Source of the DNA: a bacterium
GTDB taxonomy: Bacteria > Bacteroidota > Bacteroidia > Flavobacteriales_D > Crocinitomicaceae
Reading direction: 5' to 3'
Length of the DNA stretch: 59,749 nucleotides
NCBI GenBank assembly: GCA_024742305.1
Contig: JANSYQ010000022.1
Location: forward strand, 1-59,749
In this document: one piece after another, positions 1 to 10,500 of the stretch
Numbering within the stretch: the stretch's first letter is position 1
Layout of the letters: each line of letters opens with the position of its first letter
Notes under the pieces: model-generated
Told to the model about the DNA's origin: nothing
What the model saw: the letters and a program-made list of their open reading frames with translations, nothing else
Database searches by the model: none
Program-made: the position numbers and the translations under genes

Positions 1-124
1 CCTCACTATTTAATCGATTCTATCAATCCAAAAACTCTTTGGTAACAGTACTTGATTTTTATTAATTATACACTCCTTAGTATAAATTAAAGGTATTTGA
101 GTCCGTAGCCAATTGTCATGATTC

Positions 125-355
125 CTATCTCCAAGGATTCAGTTCATAAGAATTAAAGTTTTCTTTCATGTCTCGAATGCGTTTTTCTAAAACGGTAATT
201 CCGGAACTAAGAAAGTCGGATTTTTCTTTTTCGGTCATCACATGTATGACATCGAAACCTGGAGGAGGTGAGCCGATTGGAATTTCGAGGGTAAGCTTAT
301 CGTTAACCTCATATACGTAATACATCCAATCTTCTTTTTCAATTAACTTTTTCAT
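125..355 (-). CDS. Small hypothetical protein, candidate immunity protein
   Basis: This 76-residue acidic, soluble protein has no signal peptide or membrane segment, so it should be cytoplasmic. I do not recognise its family. Its ATG directly abuts the TAA of the 1805-residue gene upstream (no gap), so the two are almost certainly co-translated. The upstream protein ends in a toxin-like domain, and a short unique ORF immediately downstream of such a domain is the usual place for an immunity protein; that role is inferred from position only. Visible features are a PPPG turn near residue 31 and a charged helix-like stretch (residues 40-66). It could equally be an unrelated hypothetical protein. 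Confidence 0.6.
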   Translation of the reverse strand: MKKLIEKEDWMYYVYEVNDKLTLEIPIGSPPPGFDVIHVMTEKEKSDFLSSGITVLEKRIRDMKENFNSYELNPWR

Positions 356-3300
356 TTAAAAACTATTTACCGGAAGGCTATTAGGGGTTATAGTTTCAAG
401 CGGCGCTATAGACTTTTCCCATAATTCTGTCTTACCGTTATCAATTATTATAGTCTGAGTACCACCGCCAGTAGTTTCATAAATCGTATTTGGTGTAGAA
501 ATTGCGTTTTGCTTTGTTGGTGCAATAATAGACTCGAAAACTGTTACATCATCCTTGGCAGTAATTGTAAAAACATCATACTGAGAGGAGCAACTACTTA
601 AAGGTAAGCCAAGAACTTGTTCTAAGGTAGCTGAATTGTTTTTAACCGCGTTGTACTGACTCTGTGAAAGATAGTAAGGTGAGGGAGTTTGGATATTGTT
701 TCCTTTAGGAACAATTTTATAGAGAATGTCGCCTTCACTATAATTCTTGATAGTTGGAACAGACGATCCTGAATTGATAACTCCTGGTAAAAAATTGGTC
801 GCTGCCCCAGGGTTTCCATACTTCAAACTCATTTGATTAATTAGTGCGGGATTATTCAGAGATACCTGATTGTAATCAAGTCCTTTAGTTTCAAAGTTTG
901 TTTTTGACCAATCGTTGTCGGGGAAACATGAGTTTTTAATGTTGTCCCAATAATTCTTTCTTTGCTCAATAATTCCAATTCCAACAAGATCATCCAACAA
1001 CCTCCGCATATCCGCACCCTCAGGTAAATTGTCGACCTGATTCATATACGAAGGGTTATTTCGGAATTTTTTGGCTTTCTGTCTTGCTACGGCACCATAG
1101 ATGGCATCCCCGGAGAGAGCGGTTATTTCTACAAGCGTTAGAATGCTCTGTAAATTTTGACAGAATGTATTATCGCTGTCACAAGTATACGTCAAAACAA
1201 TATTGGCGGTTCCAGCCGTGAACTCCACCATTTTTGTTCCAATCAATATCTTTTTGGTGGAGGTAAGATTACTTAGTTTGCTTAAATACTTTAGGTTTTT
1301 AAGTATTCCAACTCCCCCAACGAATGTAGATACGATGTCTATGGCAAGCTCAATAGCCGTTTTGAAATTCGCAGATCCGCTCATGTCATCAAAGGCATAA
1401 AGCAGAAACGCAGGAAGTTTATTATTTGGCATTGCAACAACGCCTTCTTGATTGATATCCATTACTCCAATTGGCTGCAATGGGTGGTATGAATGCCAAT
1501 CTTTCGCTTCCATGGAAAGTCCAATGAACATATCTGCAATTAGCTCAAATTGTAGGTTGCCCGTTAATCCAATCGTGGAAGGCAGTTCTTGCTGAATGCG
1601 TATGTATGAGAAGTCATCAGGGACATCAAAATTGTAATTCGAATTGTAGAACCCGTACTGCTTCTTTGAGGTGTAATCATATACCAATGGTTTATTTTGG
1701 TAATTGAATGCGTCGTGAGAAGTACTGTAATAGTCGCTTTTTGCCCAAAGTTTAAGCATTGCCTCCGTATACCGTTGGTTTTCGTTACCATCTATTCGGG
1801 CATAAATCGCAGCAAAAATATTTGGAGCAACTATACCGCCTGTATTCACGGAACGAATTGTCCTCGGTTTGAGCATTGCATCCAAGAGTGCCGTCGCTTG
1901 TTGATGCGGAGTACTTTCAATAATTCTTAATGCAGCGGCTTCTTCACCGTTAAACATCCAATCCTTGGACAGACATTTTAACAGTTTAATTCGTGTATTT
2001 TTTGATAGTCTTCCTAATTCAGTTTTATCAAATGTTTGATTTACCAATTCAGTGATGTAATCTTCATCGCTCGTTCCTTGAATTTTTTTCAGTTTAGACT
2101 TGAACTTACCCTGATAGCCTTGGATTTTGTTTCTGTAGCTTATCAATTTGGCATTTTCTAGTTCGAACGGTCCCAAATCAAGCGCTTCTGCAACAATTAC
2201 ATTGAAGAAGTCGAGGTTATTTTGATCTTCAAACTTTGTGTTATAGTGCTCAACTAAGTGATGTCCTAAGTCCTCGTAAACTACAACAATATCTCTGATT
2301 ACTCCGATCGTTTCAGGATGCTGAACGAGTAGGTCGGTTACGTCGGTAAATTGCAGTCGTACGGTTTCTCTCTCCAAGAATCGACGTTGCCAACTTCCGG
2401 GATCATTGTACAGTCGAATAATCTCACAAAGAAACTGCTCTTGTTGCTCAGTCAATAAAGTATCAGGAATATAGGTGTCGCTATCAATTACTGTATAAGT
2501 AGGCAGCGGGTCACCCATACCTTTGAATAGGCCAAAAAGTGGTGCGGTAAAGTGATCTTCATCATCAACGCTAGGCAATTCGTATGTTGGTCCCTGAAAG
2601 TTTGCAGCAATTACCGAATAACTACAACTTTGATTTGATTCCACTATCGCAAGAGCTTTGTCACCGGGAGATGGAATTTCAAAATCTGTAAAGAAATAAT
2701 CAGGATGTTGTTCCATGATTTCAACCCAACCATGGTACTTGAGGGATGAATAAGCAATATTGATTTGGTTTTGCCCAGCCATAGGAGGTAAGACAAGCTC
2801 GCTTTCAATGATTGGCCACCAACCTTCTTTGATGTAACCATAGAAATTGTAATGACCTGCAATTCCAGCTTGAATTGGTTGATACCAATCACCTTCATAC
2901 TGGAATTTATAAACGGCTCCCGTTAATGGATCAAACAAAATGTTTGGACCAAGCTTCGTTTTGTCAACCTTAATGGTCTTTCCTCCGGGAGTGTAGAAAG
3001 ATTGGAAGTTTTGATTCGCTATTTCTCCGGTTGGGTTCCATTTAAAGAGTAAAGAGTTATTGTCGTACATTAACGCAGCATACATTCCATCCTCCACATC
3101 ATCCCACAAACTAGGCGCCAAATCCCAATCCCGTAACTCTTTCCATTGCGCTTTCGTTAGATTTAAATTGTTGCTAGAGGGGGGGGCTGAGCTTGTCGAA
3201 GCATAATCCATCAGGTTGTCCGTTGTTCCTTGATCGGGGCCGCCAAACTTCCAAGAGTGCTCCAAGCCTCCCATTCCATGCGCCAATTCGTGTGCGTAGG

Positions 3301-5773
3301 TTTGATAGTTGTTACCCTTAACAAAACCGAGCGCTTTGCCTTGTACCATGTAGCCGTCGGTGTTCGGATCGTCGAATTCAGGAACTACGAAGAGGTAGTA
3401 GGCATTGTTGTTTTTCGTGTTGCTAGTGTCATCAAAATAAGCGTCGCGAAGGTCCCGCATGTCTTGCGAGAAATCGGTCATCATCGTAAGGTTTTCCGGT
3501 AGGGAAATCGTCGCGGAAGGAGTGAAGGTGGCATTGTTCCACTGCGGCGCAACGGTTACGCTTACGCTCAAATTCGCTTCCAAGAAGGTTTCGTCTAAGG
3601 CTGACTTCAACTGCTGGGCGTCTACTGAAGTATTGGCGATCGGAACAACGATCAATTCGCGGTCTTTTTCCTTGTAGACGTATAGGTTGAGCTTCCCGAG
3701 TCGTAAACCCTGATCATTGTAGGTGTAAATCTCATGACGTCCGGTAGACGAAATAGGGGGGATGGTAACCGTGAAAATTGCTTCATTGCCCCCGGTCGTC
3801 GAGCCTGTCGAGACGAAGGGGGAGGAGTTCAAGGTAGTTTGGTCATCCAGCTTGAACGTTGGTGTTCCTGCGAAGGGAATGGTAACATTAACCACATCCG
3901 AAGCATCTTTTCCAATGGACTTATTCGCAACGAAATAATATGTGGAGTCCGGCAATTCGATGATCTCGTAATCCTCGTGCCATTCCATGTGTTCTTTGCT
4001 GTCAAACCCGAAGGTCTCGTTGTCATTTTGGGCAAAGACTGCGACGCTATCCGAAGAAACATCCAAATAATCGTTCGATGGATTCAAATAGCCCTCCACG
4101 GTAATTGTTCCGTTAGGCCAAATCGTCCATGACATACCACTGTCGTCGTGAATCACAATAGGGTAATCCGGTGGATCAAACGTAAACGGAATCGTTTGTC
4201 CATCTACCACCACCCAAGCCGTATTGGTAGTGGTGTCAACCCAAGCGGAATCCACCGTTCCATCGACATAAATTGGATCGACGAAATCCTGCAATTGCTC
4301 TTCAAGCCAAGCGTCAACGCCGTCTGTAGTAACGTCAACACGGCCGTCTCTTACTACATATTCATTGTCAATGAGAATGTTTTCAAACACCACGTTGGCT
4401 CTTGCACCTCCCAAAAACTCAACTGGTATCCATCCCTGTCCGCCGTATCGTCCCGGTTCGTATTGAGGAATTGCCTCTGTAATGTTCATCAAGAATTGCC
4501 CAATCTGCACTTGATCGCCTACTTGAACATTTTCATTGGGCGTGAAATTGTTCGGTCGGAAAGGAATTTGTTGATCCCCACAGTGGTAATCATTCGCTGC
4601 AGGAGTGGTGAAGGTTGCCAACGGAGTAGGATCGCTGGTGAAGCTTCCTGCCATGCCCGAGACACGCACTTCGTAAGTGGTTTCCGGTGAAAGTTGATAG
4701 ATTAGTTTGTTCAGTGCTACAACCGTATCGTAATGCCATGTTGGGTTCGGATGTTGTGCATCTGGTTGAAGACGGTATTCGATGAAATAGCGCTCGTAAG
4801 TCGATAATCCTTCGCCGGGCGTGTTATCAGTTACTGTCCAACTGGCCGTTCCTTTGTATTGCGTATTCGCCTGTGCGTTGAGGATAATTTCCAACCCGTC
4901 AACAAGCGTTTCTTCTAACGATTGCGCCTCCCCAAAGTTGAATTCACAAATTCCGGAGTAACCATCGTTATCTACCATTTGACGAGGGATGCCATTATCA
5001 AAAACCACCGCCCTGACTTGCCAAATGTATTTTTTCCCAACTTGAAGGTTGAGGTCGAAGAGATTTAACTGAATGGTTTGAAACGGCGTTATTTCTTGAT
5101 GAATGAGACCAATTCCGTTGGAGACTTGAATGGAGTAATTATTCGGATCAACGACTTCGTATAAGGAAAACGTGTATTCAATTTCTGTCCCAAACTGTGG
5201 CGAATAGGATGTAGCAGGTGTCCACTGGAAAGTGTGAAAGAACTGATTAGTGTCTAAGGTCGCTCCACAAGCCATGGGGAAAAATTGTGGAGGTTGAAGC
5301 CGTTCGATGTTGAAATATGTACACTGATTTCCACCAATAGTGGTGAGCGTTCCTCCAATTCCGTACACCTCAATGCACAGTTCAACTTGCCCTTCGGGGA
5401 GATTGTTCAAATCGAGCGAGGCATCCGACTTGTTGAGATTCGTCTCGAAGAAGTAGGGTTGTAAGTCAATTCCAGTAATGATGTTGGAAACGAAAGGCTC
5501 AAGCTCTAAGGGAGGAATTCCATTCGGTTCAGGCTTCGTTTCTATCCACCAGCCGTTCCCTTCCATGCGCATTCGCAATTTAGCTGGTACAGCCGTCGCA
5601 TTTTGATCCGTGAGCGTGACCAACACCTGCAAATGATTGTTTTGATCACTGAAGTACGAGACATAATTGTTCGCAAACGGCTCCATGAAGGTGTTCGTTT
5701 GAACAGGCCAGTTCCATTGTCCGAATGAAATACTCGACAACAGGAGAAGTGCTATGGTGAGTAGCGTACGCAT
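356..5773 (-). CDS. Giant secreted metzincin-type protein with FN3 domain and C-terminal toxin-like region
   Basis: This 1805-residue exported protein has a signal peptide (residues 1-18, cleaved before Q). A beta-rich N-terminal domain with conserved-looking cysteines (about 20-285) resembles the leading domain of FN3-bearing surface proteins of the phylum (TANFOR-like, from memory). A fibronectin-III-like domain follows (about 293-390). The zinc site HELAHGMGGLEH at about 828-838 fits the metzincin pattern HExxHxxGxxH, followed by a possible Met-turn (NLMDYAS). A long region of unknown function leads to a hydrophobic stretch (about 1460-1570). The C-terminal 200 residues contain YDVF, an IAP motif and GGGTQ (about 1769-1773), recalling TNT-type NAD+ glycohydrolases; this is inference. 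There is no T9SS sorting domain at the C-terminus. Its ATG overlaps the stop of the barrel gene upstream (ATGA). A run of eight G and two palindromic repeats lie in frame. Confidence 0.85.
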   Translation of the reverse strand: MRTLLTIALLLLSSISFGQWNWPVQTNTFMEPFANNYVSYFSDQNNHLQVLVTLTDQNATAVPAKLRMRMEGNGWWIETKPEPNGIPPLELEPFVSNIITGIDLQPYFFETNLNKSDASLDLNNLPEGQVELCIEVYGIGGTLTTIGGNQCTYFNIERLQPPQFFPMACGATLDTNQFFHTFQWTPATSYSPQFGTEIEYTFSLYEVVDPNNYSIQVSNGIGLIHQEITPFQTIQLNLFDLNLQVGKKYIWQVRAVVFDNGIPRQMVDNDGYSGICEFNFGEAQSLEETLVDGLEIILNAQANTQYKGTASWTVTDNTPGEGLSTYERYFIEYRLQPDAQHPNPTWHYDTVVALNKLIYQLSPETTYEVRVSGMAGSFTSDPTPLATFTTPAANDYHCGDQQIPFRPNNFTPNENVQVGDQVQIGQFLMNITEAIPQYEPGRYGGQGWIPVEFLGGARANVVFENILIDNEYVVRDGRVDVTTDGVDAWLEEQLQDFVDPIYVDGTVDSAWVDTTTNTAWVVVDGQTIPFTFDPPDYPIVIHDDSGMSWTIWPNGTITVEGYLNPSNDYLDVSSDSVAVFAQNDNETFGFDSKEHMEWHEDYEIIELPDSTYYFVANKSIGKDASDVVNVTIPFAGTPTFKLDDQTTLNSSPFVSTGSTTGGNEAIFTVTIPPISSTGRHEIYTYNDQGLRLGKLNLYVYKEKDRELIVVPIANTSVDAQQLKSALDETFLEANLSVSVTVAPQWNNATFTPSATISLPENLTMMTDFSQDMRDLRDAYFDDTSNTKNNNAYYLFVVPEFDDPNTDGYMVQGKALGFVKGNNYQTYAHELAHGMGGLEHSWKFGGPDQGTTDNLMDYASTSSAPPSSNNLNLTKAQWKELRDWDLAPSLWDDVEDGMYAALMYDNNSLLFKWNPTGEIANQNFQSFYTPGGKTIKVDKTKLGPNILFDPLTGAVYKFQYEGDWYQPIQAGIAGHYNFYGYIKEGWWPIIESELVLPPMAGQNQINIAYSSLKYHGWVEIMEQHPDYFFTDFEIPSPGDKALAIVESNQSCSYSVIAANFQGPTYELPSVDDEDHFTAPLFGLFKGMGDPLPTYTVIDSDTYIPDTLLTEQQEQFLCEIIRLYNDPGSWQRRFLERETVRLQFTDVTDLLVQHPETIGVIRDIVVVYEDLGHHLVEHYNTKFEDQNNLDFFNVIVAEALDLGPFELENAKLISYRNKIQGYQGKFKSKLKKIQGTSDEDYITELVNQTFDKTELGRLSKNTRIKLLKCLSKDWMFNGEEAAALRIIESTPHQQATALLDAMLKPRTIRSVNTGGIVAPNIFAAIYARIDGNENQRYTEAMLKLWAKSDYYSTSHDAFNYQNKPLVYDYTSKKQYGFYNSNYNFDVPDDFSYIRIQQELPSTIGLTGNLQFELIADMFIGLSMEAKDWHSYHPLQPIGVMDINQEGVVAMPNNKLPAFLLYAFDDMSGSANFKTAIELAIDIVSTFVGGVGILKNLKYLSKLSNLTSTKKILIGTKMVEFTAGTANIVLTYTCDSDNTFCQNLQSILTLVEITALSGDAIYGAVARQKAKKFRNNPSYMNQVDNLPEGADMRRLLDDLVGIGIIEQRKNYWDNIKNSCFPDNDWSKTNFETKGLDYNQVSLNNPALINQMSLKYGNPGAATNFLPGVINSGSSVPTIKNYSEGDILYKIVPKGNNIQTPSPYYLSQSQYNAVKNNSATLEQVLGLPLSSCSSQYDVFTITAKDDVTVFESIIAPTKQNAISTPNTIYETTGGGTQTIIIDNGKTELWEKSIAPLETITPNSLPVNSF
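3179..3201. repeat. G8 homopolymer plus REP-like repeat inside the coding frame
   Basis: Eight consecutive G (3179-3186) are followed directly by CTGAGCTTGTCGAAG (3187-3201), whose reverse complement is the TTCGACAAGCTCAG-type sequence I know as a common dispersed intergenic repeat in Bacteroidota. It lies in frame and encodes a short Ser/Ala/Pro-rich segment just after the metzincin site. The homopolymer is slippage-prone, and a one-base change would truncate the protein near residue 863. Confidence 0.6.
3801..3820. repeat. Second REP-like repeat copy inside the coding frame
   Basis: The reverse complement reads CCCTTCGTCTCGACAGGCTC, a degenerate relative of the TTCGACAGGCTCAG repeat. It codes for a Ser/Thr/Gly-rich linker in the giant protein, about 200 residues before the copy at 3187-3201. 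Confidence 0.45.
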
Positions 5774-7500
5774 CAGAATTGTAGCGAAATGTTAGTGATT
5801 AGCGTAATATTTTGAGTGGCTGTAGCTCCGGCAACGGGCAATCGATCTGTAAATGCGCCGTTTACCGACATGCTTAATTTTCCATACTTCTTGTCCCACC
5901 ATTCCGGGTTGAATCGAAGTCCCAAACGGTAGTTAAGCACGTGGTTTTGCAACTCGGTATTTTGCAATTGTTGGTTGTACGTAACGCCTGTGTTCATGCC
6001 CAACTTCCACTTTTTAAATCGCTTGGAAGCATTGATTCCCGGGCCGATGTACGTCGTGGTGTTATCGGCAAGAATGCTATGATTGGCATTGGCGCTCCAA
6101 CCGATAGAAACGCCTGATTTGGACAGCGAAATTCTGTGCATCAACATACCGTTGTATATGTTAACTGGAAGCGATGTCGTATCTGCATTCACATTGAATC
6201 CGAAAGCTCCGGCGTCTTCCAGTCTTCCAGTGATGTTCTCGCTCTGTGCATATGAACCTGTCAATGTCAAGTTTTGCTTTGTGCTGTCGCCGAAGGAATA
6301 ATTTAGGGTAGAGGAGAGGTTTTGAGAAACTTGATAGTAGTTCAATGTATCACCAATGGGATTGAAAAACGGATCCGCGGTAGGATTTCTTCGCGTGAAA
6401 AAGGACATGTTGGAATAATTCGCAGAGAAATTTAATCCTTTGGTGATCATCGCGCTGACACTCGCAGAACCGATCCATCTTTTACTATCCGAAGCTTTGA
6501 GGTTGTCCAAGTTATTTCTTTGATATCCTGCTGAGGCGTTGATATTCACCTTTTTCTTGAACAGAGAAATAGTTGGATTTAGAGTAATGTTTTCCAAGTC
6601 GTTGTTGAAATACACCGCCCCCAAAGTTGCGTAGTCGGGATCGATACGTTCATATTTCGCTCCAATGCTAAAGGATTTGAAACGGTAATCGATGGAGCCA
6701 TTATGAGCATTATTAAATTCTGTGGTTTGATTGCCGCGTACCAATCCATCGTAAAAGGTAGACTTACGATCCGGATCATTGACAAGAACGTCTTGTGTTA
6801 AAAGACTAGAAGCTGCTTCTAAGTTGATAGAAAGTGCATCGGTTGGGCGTATGCTTGATTTTACCGAGAAAACCACGTTATCCCTAGCAGTTAATTCGCC
6901 CGTTTGTGGGAGGAATTGAATGGAAGTGGCATCGTCGTACGCTTTGAAACTAATAACTTCGATTTGGGTGATTTTCCCTTTGTATCCAGCTGATACGCCG
7001 AAGCCATAACGTTGATATGAAACCTCTGATTGGTTCTGCGCCGTAGCATCAAATTCCACTGCTTTTTTTATTCTTCCACCAAAGGCTTTTACGTGCCATT
7101 TCTTCGGAGTGTATTCAACGCCAGCACCGGCAAAGTTCAATCCTTGAAAGGTGTAAGGTGACAATGACATCGAGGTGATCCCCAAATGTGCCTTCCAGTT
7201 TTTATACGTCGGATGAATTGCCGTCATATTGAAGGGTTGGGTAAAACTACGTCCCGCGTTTGAGAAGCTGAAGGTAAACGGCAAAGAGACATCGAGAATA
7301 TTCACTGTGACATTACCGGAAAGCACCCATGCGAAAGGGTCGCGGAATTGCTCCATTCCTTGCATTTGGTTAGCGACAAGGTTGTAATTGATGCCTCCAT
7401 TTACAGTCACCATATCTTCCTCGCCAATCTTTTCGAGATTCTGAGCATTCACCGTTGAGGTCGACAAAAGAAGCAATATGATCAGACAAAACTTCTCCAT
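5773..7500 (-). CDS. Outer-membrane beta-barrel protein
   Basis: This predicted outer-membrane protein has about 575 residues, a signal peptide (hydrophobic to about residue 19, ending in NAQ), long alternating amphipathic strands throughout, and a C-terminal phenylalanine typical of barrel strands recognised by the Bam machinery. I chose the ATG at 7500, which overlaps the upstream TGA as TGATG; a TTG one codon earlier is possible but less likely. The stop overlaps the next ATG as ATGA. It sits between the T9SS-sorted adhesin and the giant secreted protein, so it may serve as an export pore or surface anchor for one of them; that is inference. No named family is recognised. Confidence 0.8.
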   Translation of the reverse strand: MEKFCLIILLLLSTSTVNAQNLEKIGEEDMVTVNGGINYNLVANQMQGMEQFRDPFAWVLSGNVTVNILDVSLPFTFSFSNAGRSFTQPFNMTAIHPTYKNWKAHLGITSMSLSPYTFQGLNFAGAGVEYTPKKWHVKAFGGRIKKAVEFDATAQNQSEVSYQRYGFGVSAGYKGKITQIEVISFKAYDDATSIQFLPQTGELTARDNVVFSVKSSIRPTDALSINLEAASSLLTQDVLVNDPDRKSTFYDGLVRGNQTTEFNNAHNGSIDYRFKSFSIGAKYERIDPDYATLGAVYFNNDLENITLNPTISLFKKKVNINASAGYQRNNLDNLKASDSKRWIGSASVSAMITKGLNFSANYSNMSFFTRRNPTADPFFNPIGDTLNYYQVSQNLSSTLNYSFGDSTKQNLTLTGSYAQSENITGRLEDAGAFGFNVNADTTSLPVNIYNGMLMHRISLSKSGVSIGWSANANHSILADNTTTYIGPGINASKRFKKWKLGMNTGVTYNQQLQNTELQNHVLNYRLGLRFNPEWWDKKYGKLSMSVNGAFTDRLPVAGATATQNITLITNISLQF

Positions 7501-10500
7501 CAATTCTTCAAAATCAATAGTTGTCGCGCATCGTATTGCCCAACAAAATGAATCACATAAGTTCCTGTTGCCGTCCCGATAGGAAAGCTAAAATTCTCTG
7601 AGATAACTGTACCCGTTCCTGTTTTCGTCATGGTAGGAAGCGCTTGTCCATCTAGTCCATTAACAAAAATCGAGTAGGACTGATTTTTCCCTAACTCAGC
7701 GTTTAGCGTAAAATTGCCCGTCGTTGGATTCGGTGAAAGCGTTATTTCGAGGATTCCCCAGTTACTCGCAGCGCTATCCAAATCAGGTTTCGATCCGAAG
7801 TAAATAGTGCTGGTGTCGCTGTATTGGCAACTGTCCAAATAACCAATGAGTGTTACATCGTACCAGCCTTCTGTGTTGATGATGAAAGCGATTAAGGAAT
7901 CCGTATCAACAACAACTTCGGCATTGGAGGGCAACACCCAATTCAATGAGTCATAAGCAGCAGATGTCCCGAAACTAACGGCTACTGTGGTGTCTCCTAA
8001 GTCGCTGTAGGTTGGGATGAGAAAGTCGAGCGGAGGACCGTCATTCGAAGGCGCGACAGTTTCGTTGAAGGTGTAAATACAACCTAAATTATCTCGGACA
8101 TAAATATCTAAAGTTCCCGTATTTACTCCATTAAATGCCGCTGTTGTTTGCCAATTCGTTCCATCGAGAGAGTATTCATAGCCGCCGTTTCCACCAAAGA
8201 TGGAATCGACCTGAATGGTGGCAGAGGCTCCACATCCGGAAGAGGAGCTAAAGTAAGCAGCGATTGGAGCAGTTATCAGAATGTTCGTTGTATCGTAACC
8301 AATGCAGCCCGAGTTGGTTTGAACAATTACGGAAAGTGCCGTATCAACACCTCCTGTTGCGCTACCCGAATTCGTGGTGGAGCCATCTGACCATAGATAT
8401 GTAGGTGTTTCTCCCGTATTGATGATCGGATTCGCAGTGATGAAAACACTATCTCCCGGACAGATCAGTGTATCAGAAATCAAATTAACCGTCATGTCCA
8501 ATGTCTGACTTACTTGAACAGTATCGGTAATGAAACACCCGTTCGTCCCTTGTGCTTGGTAGTAGTATTCACCGGGGCTTGTGGCAAATAAGGTGTCATT
8601 TCCCGTTTGTAGTCCGAAATCATCCAACCAACCCTCAATTGGATTTCCAGTAGTAATGTGTACAACTTCTGCGGATGCATCTGAGCAATTAATAGATGGA
8701 TTTCCTGTGAATGGGACAATAAATGGAGGGTCCAAATCGAAGTAAATAACTGCATTAAAAATTTGCGGACAGCCCGAGATATTGTGAATAGTTTCGAAAG
8801 AATACACTTGCGTATTGTTCGTCATTCCGGCAGAGTCCGTGGTAGTTATGGTGATATTATCTGTCCCGGTTGCGGTCCAAGTTGCAGTGCCATCGATTGC
8901 TGTGCAAGTCAAATTCAGTGTAGGTTGGTTACAAGAAATGGTATCTAATGGAAGCGTAATGGATGGATAACCAGCAATGCCTCCAACCGCCTGCGTTTGA
9001 TTGTTTGGCACCGTAATACTCAAACTATTTTCACAACCGTTTTGAATATTTGTAAAGTAGGAAGTGAAGTTCAATGAGTCGTCCGAATAAATGTAAAATG
9101 GGTTGGGTAAGGGGACTGAAGTATCGAAATCGTATTCCCACGATACGGAAAGTCCCGCCGTGACAATGTTCACCTCCAGCGAATCTACATTACAATTCAT
9201 CTCGGCAGGCGTGAGAACGATGTCGTTGTTTGGTACCGTAGGAATAACGAAGTTGGTATCGAGCCAAGTAGAGTCAGTGGAAATACATCCGTTAATAGGT
9301 TCGATGACTGTTCCGAAATAATACTCCTCCATCAACCCAATGATGGTGGTGTCTCTGAGTAGTGAGTCATTGTTTACGGTACCAAAAGAGGATTGAATTT
9401 GATAAGAAACGCCCGCAGTAACTGAATTAACAGTAATCCATCCAGAGTCGTTGTAGCAATTTAGAAATAGGGTGTCTGCCATCGAAATATCCGGCAATCC
9501 AACAATAGAAACGTTTACTGACTGACTTCCGCCGAACTGGTAGTCGATTGCTGAATTACACGTGTTATAAGGAGAAACAGTGATGGTTCCGTTGGTGGTT
9601 CCCGAAGGGAAGTACACTTCAATAGAGTTCGCGTTGGTACCATTTACATAATTATCAGAAAGCGATTGAAATGGAAAAGTAGTTCCAGCAATTCGGTACT
9701 GTGCTCCTGTTCCTGAATATTCCCAGCGAAATCCTTCTGCGTATTCTACAGGTGGAATAGTAAAGGTGGCAATATCTTCTTCACAAACCTGAGAGTCGGA
9801 TGCACTAAAGGTTTCCGAGTTGTTCGGTGGGAGACACATTGCTGCAAGCCCAACGTGTGATTGACCATTTATTGTGGTGAGGTTATCCCCGAAAACAAAT
9901 AATTTATCCTTTGCCACCTTCATCTTTTTAGGACGAAATCCGGAGGCAACGTAGCTGTACCAGTTGGAGTTCATTGTGGTGATTAAGTTCGGTTCCATTT
10001 GTGCGGTTCCGTTTCTTGCATAGCTCAATATTTCGTTGGGTTCAGCTATGAAAACATGTTCGTTGTAGGTTTCTATAAATCCATTTACAAGAGAGCCATT
10101 TTGAACAAAAATGGTCGGAATTTGATTGTTGAAGGGGCAGTTGATCATGTTTCCATCCAGTTCATAGATGGATATTCCTTCTCCGCCACCGTAGTCCAAC
10201 TTTCCTATGATCAATGTGTCGGTGTCAGTTTCTTGAATGTTGAATACATAAGGGTAACCTGTGCTGCAAATTGGGAAGGAAGCAATAGGAACGCCTGAAG
10301 GATCGAACCGATTAAATCCTTGGTCTCCAGCTAATAAATATTCTCCATTGTAGAATTCAATCTCGTAGTGCTCGGAGAAAATATTATTAACCTTAAACGT
10401 GCTAAATGTTAATTCATAGTCAAATGTACCTACACTTCCATTAAACGATAAAATTCCTCCGAAGTCATTGCTGGTATAGTTCGTTCCTGTTGAGAGAACC

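Noticed and set aside
1-124. Gene running off the left edge
   Set aside because: All frames in this AT-rich stretch are interrupted by stops and no start or motif is convincing.
4148-4690. 180-residue plus-strand ORF
   Set aside because: It lies antisense inside the giant metzincin gene, without signal, family motif or spacing that fits a gene; a shadow frame.
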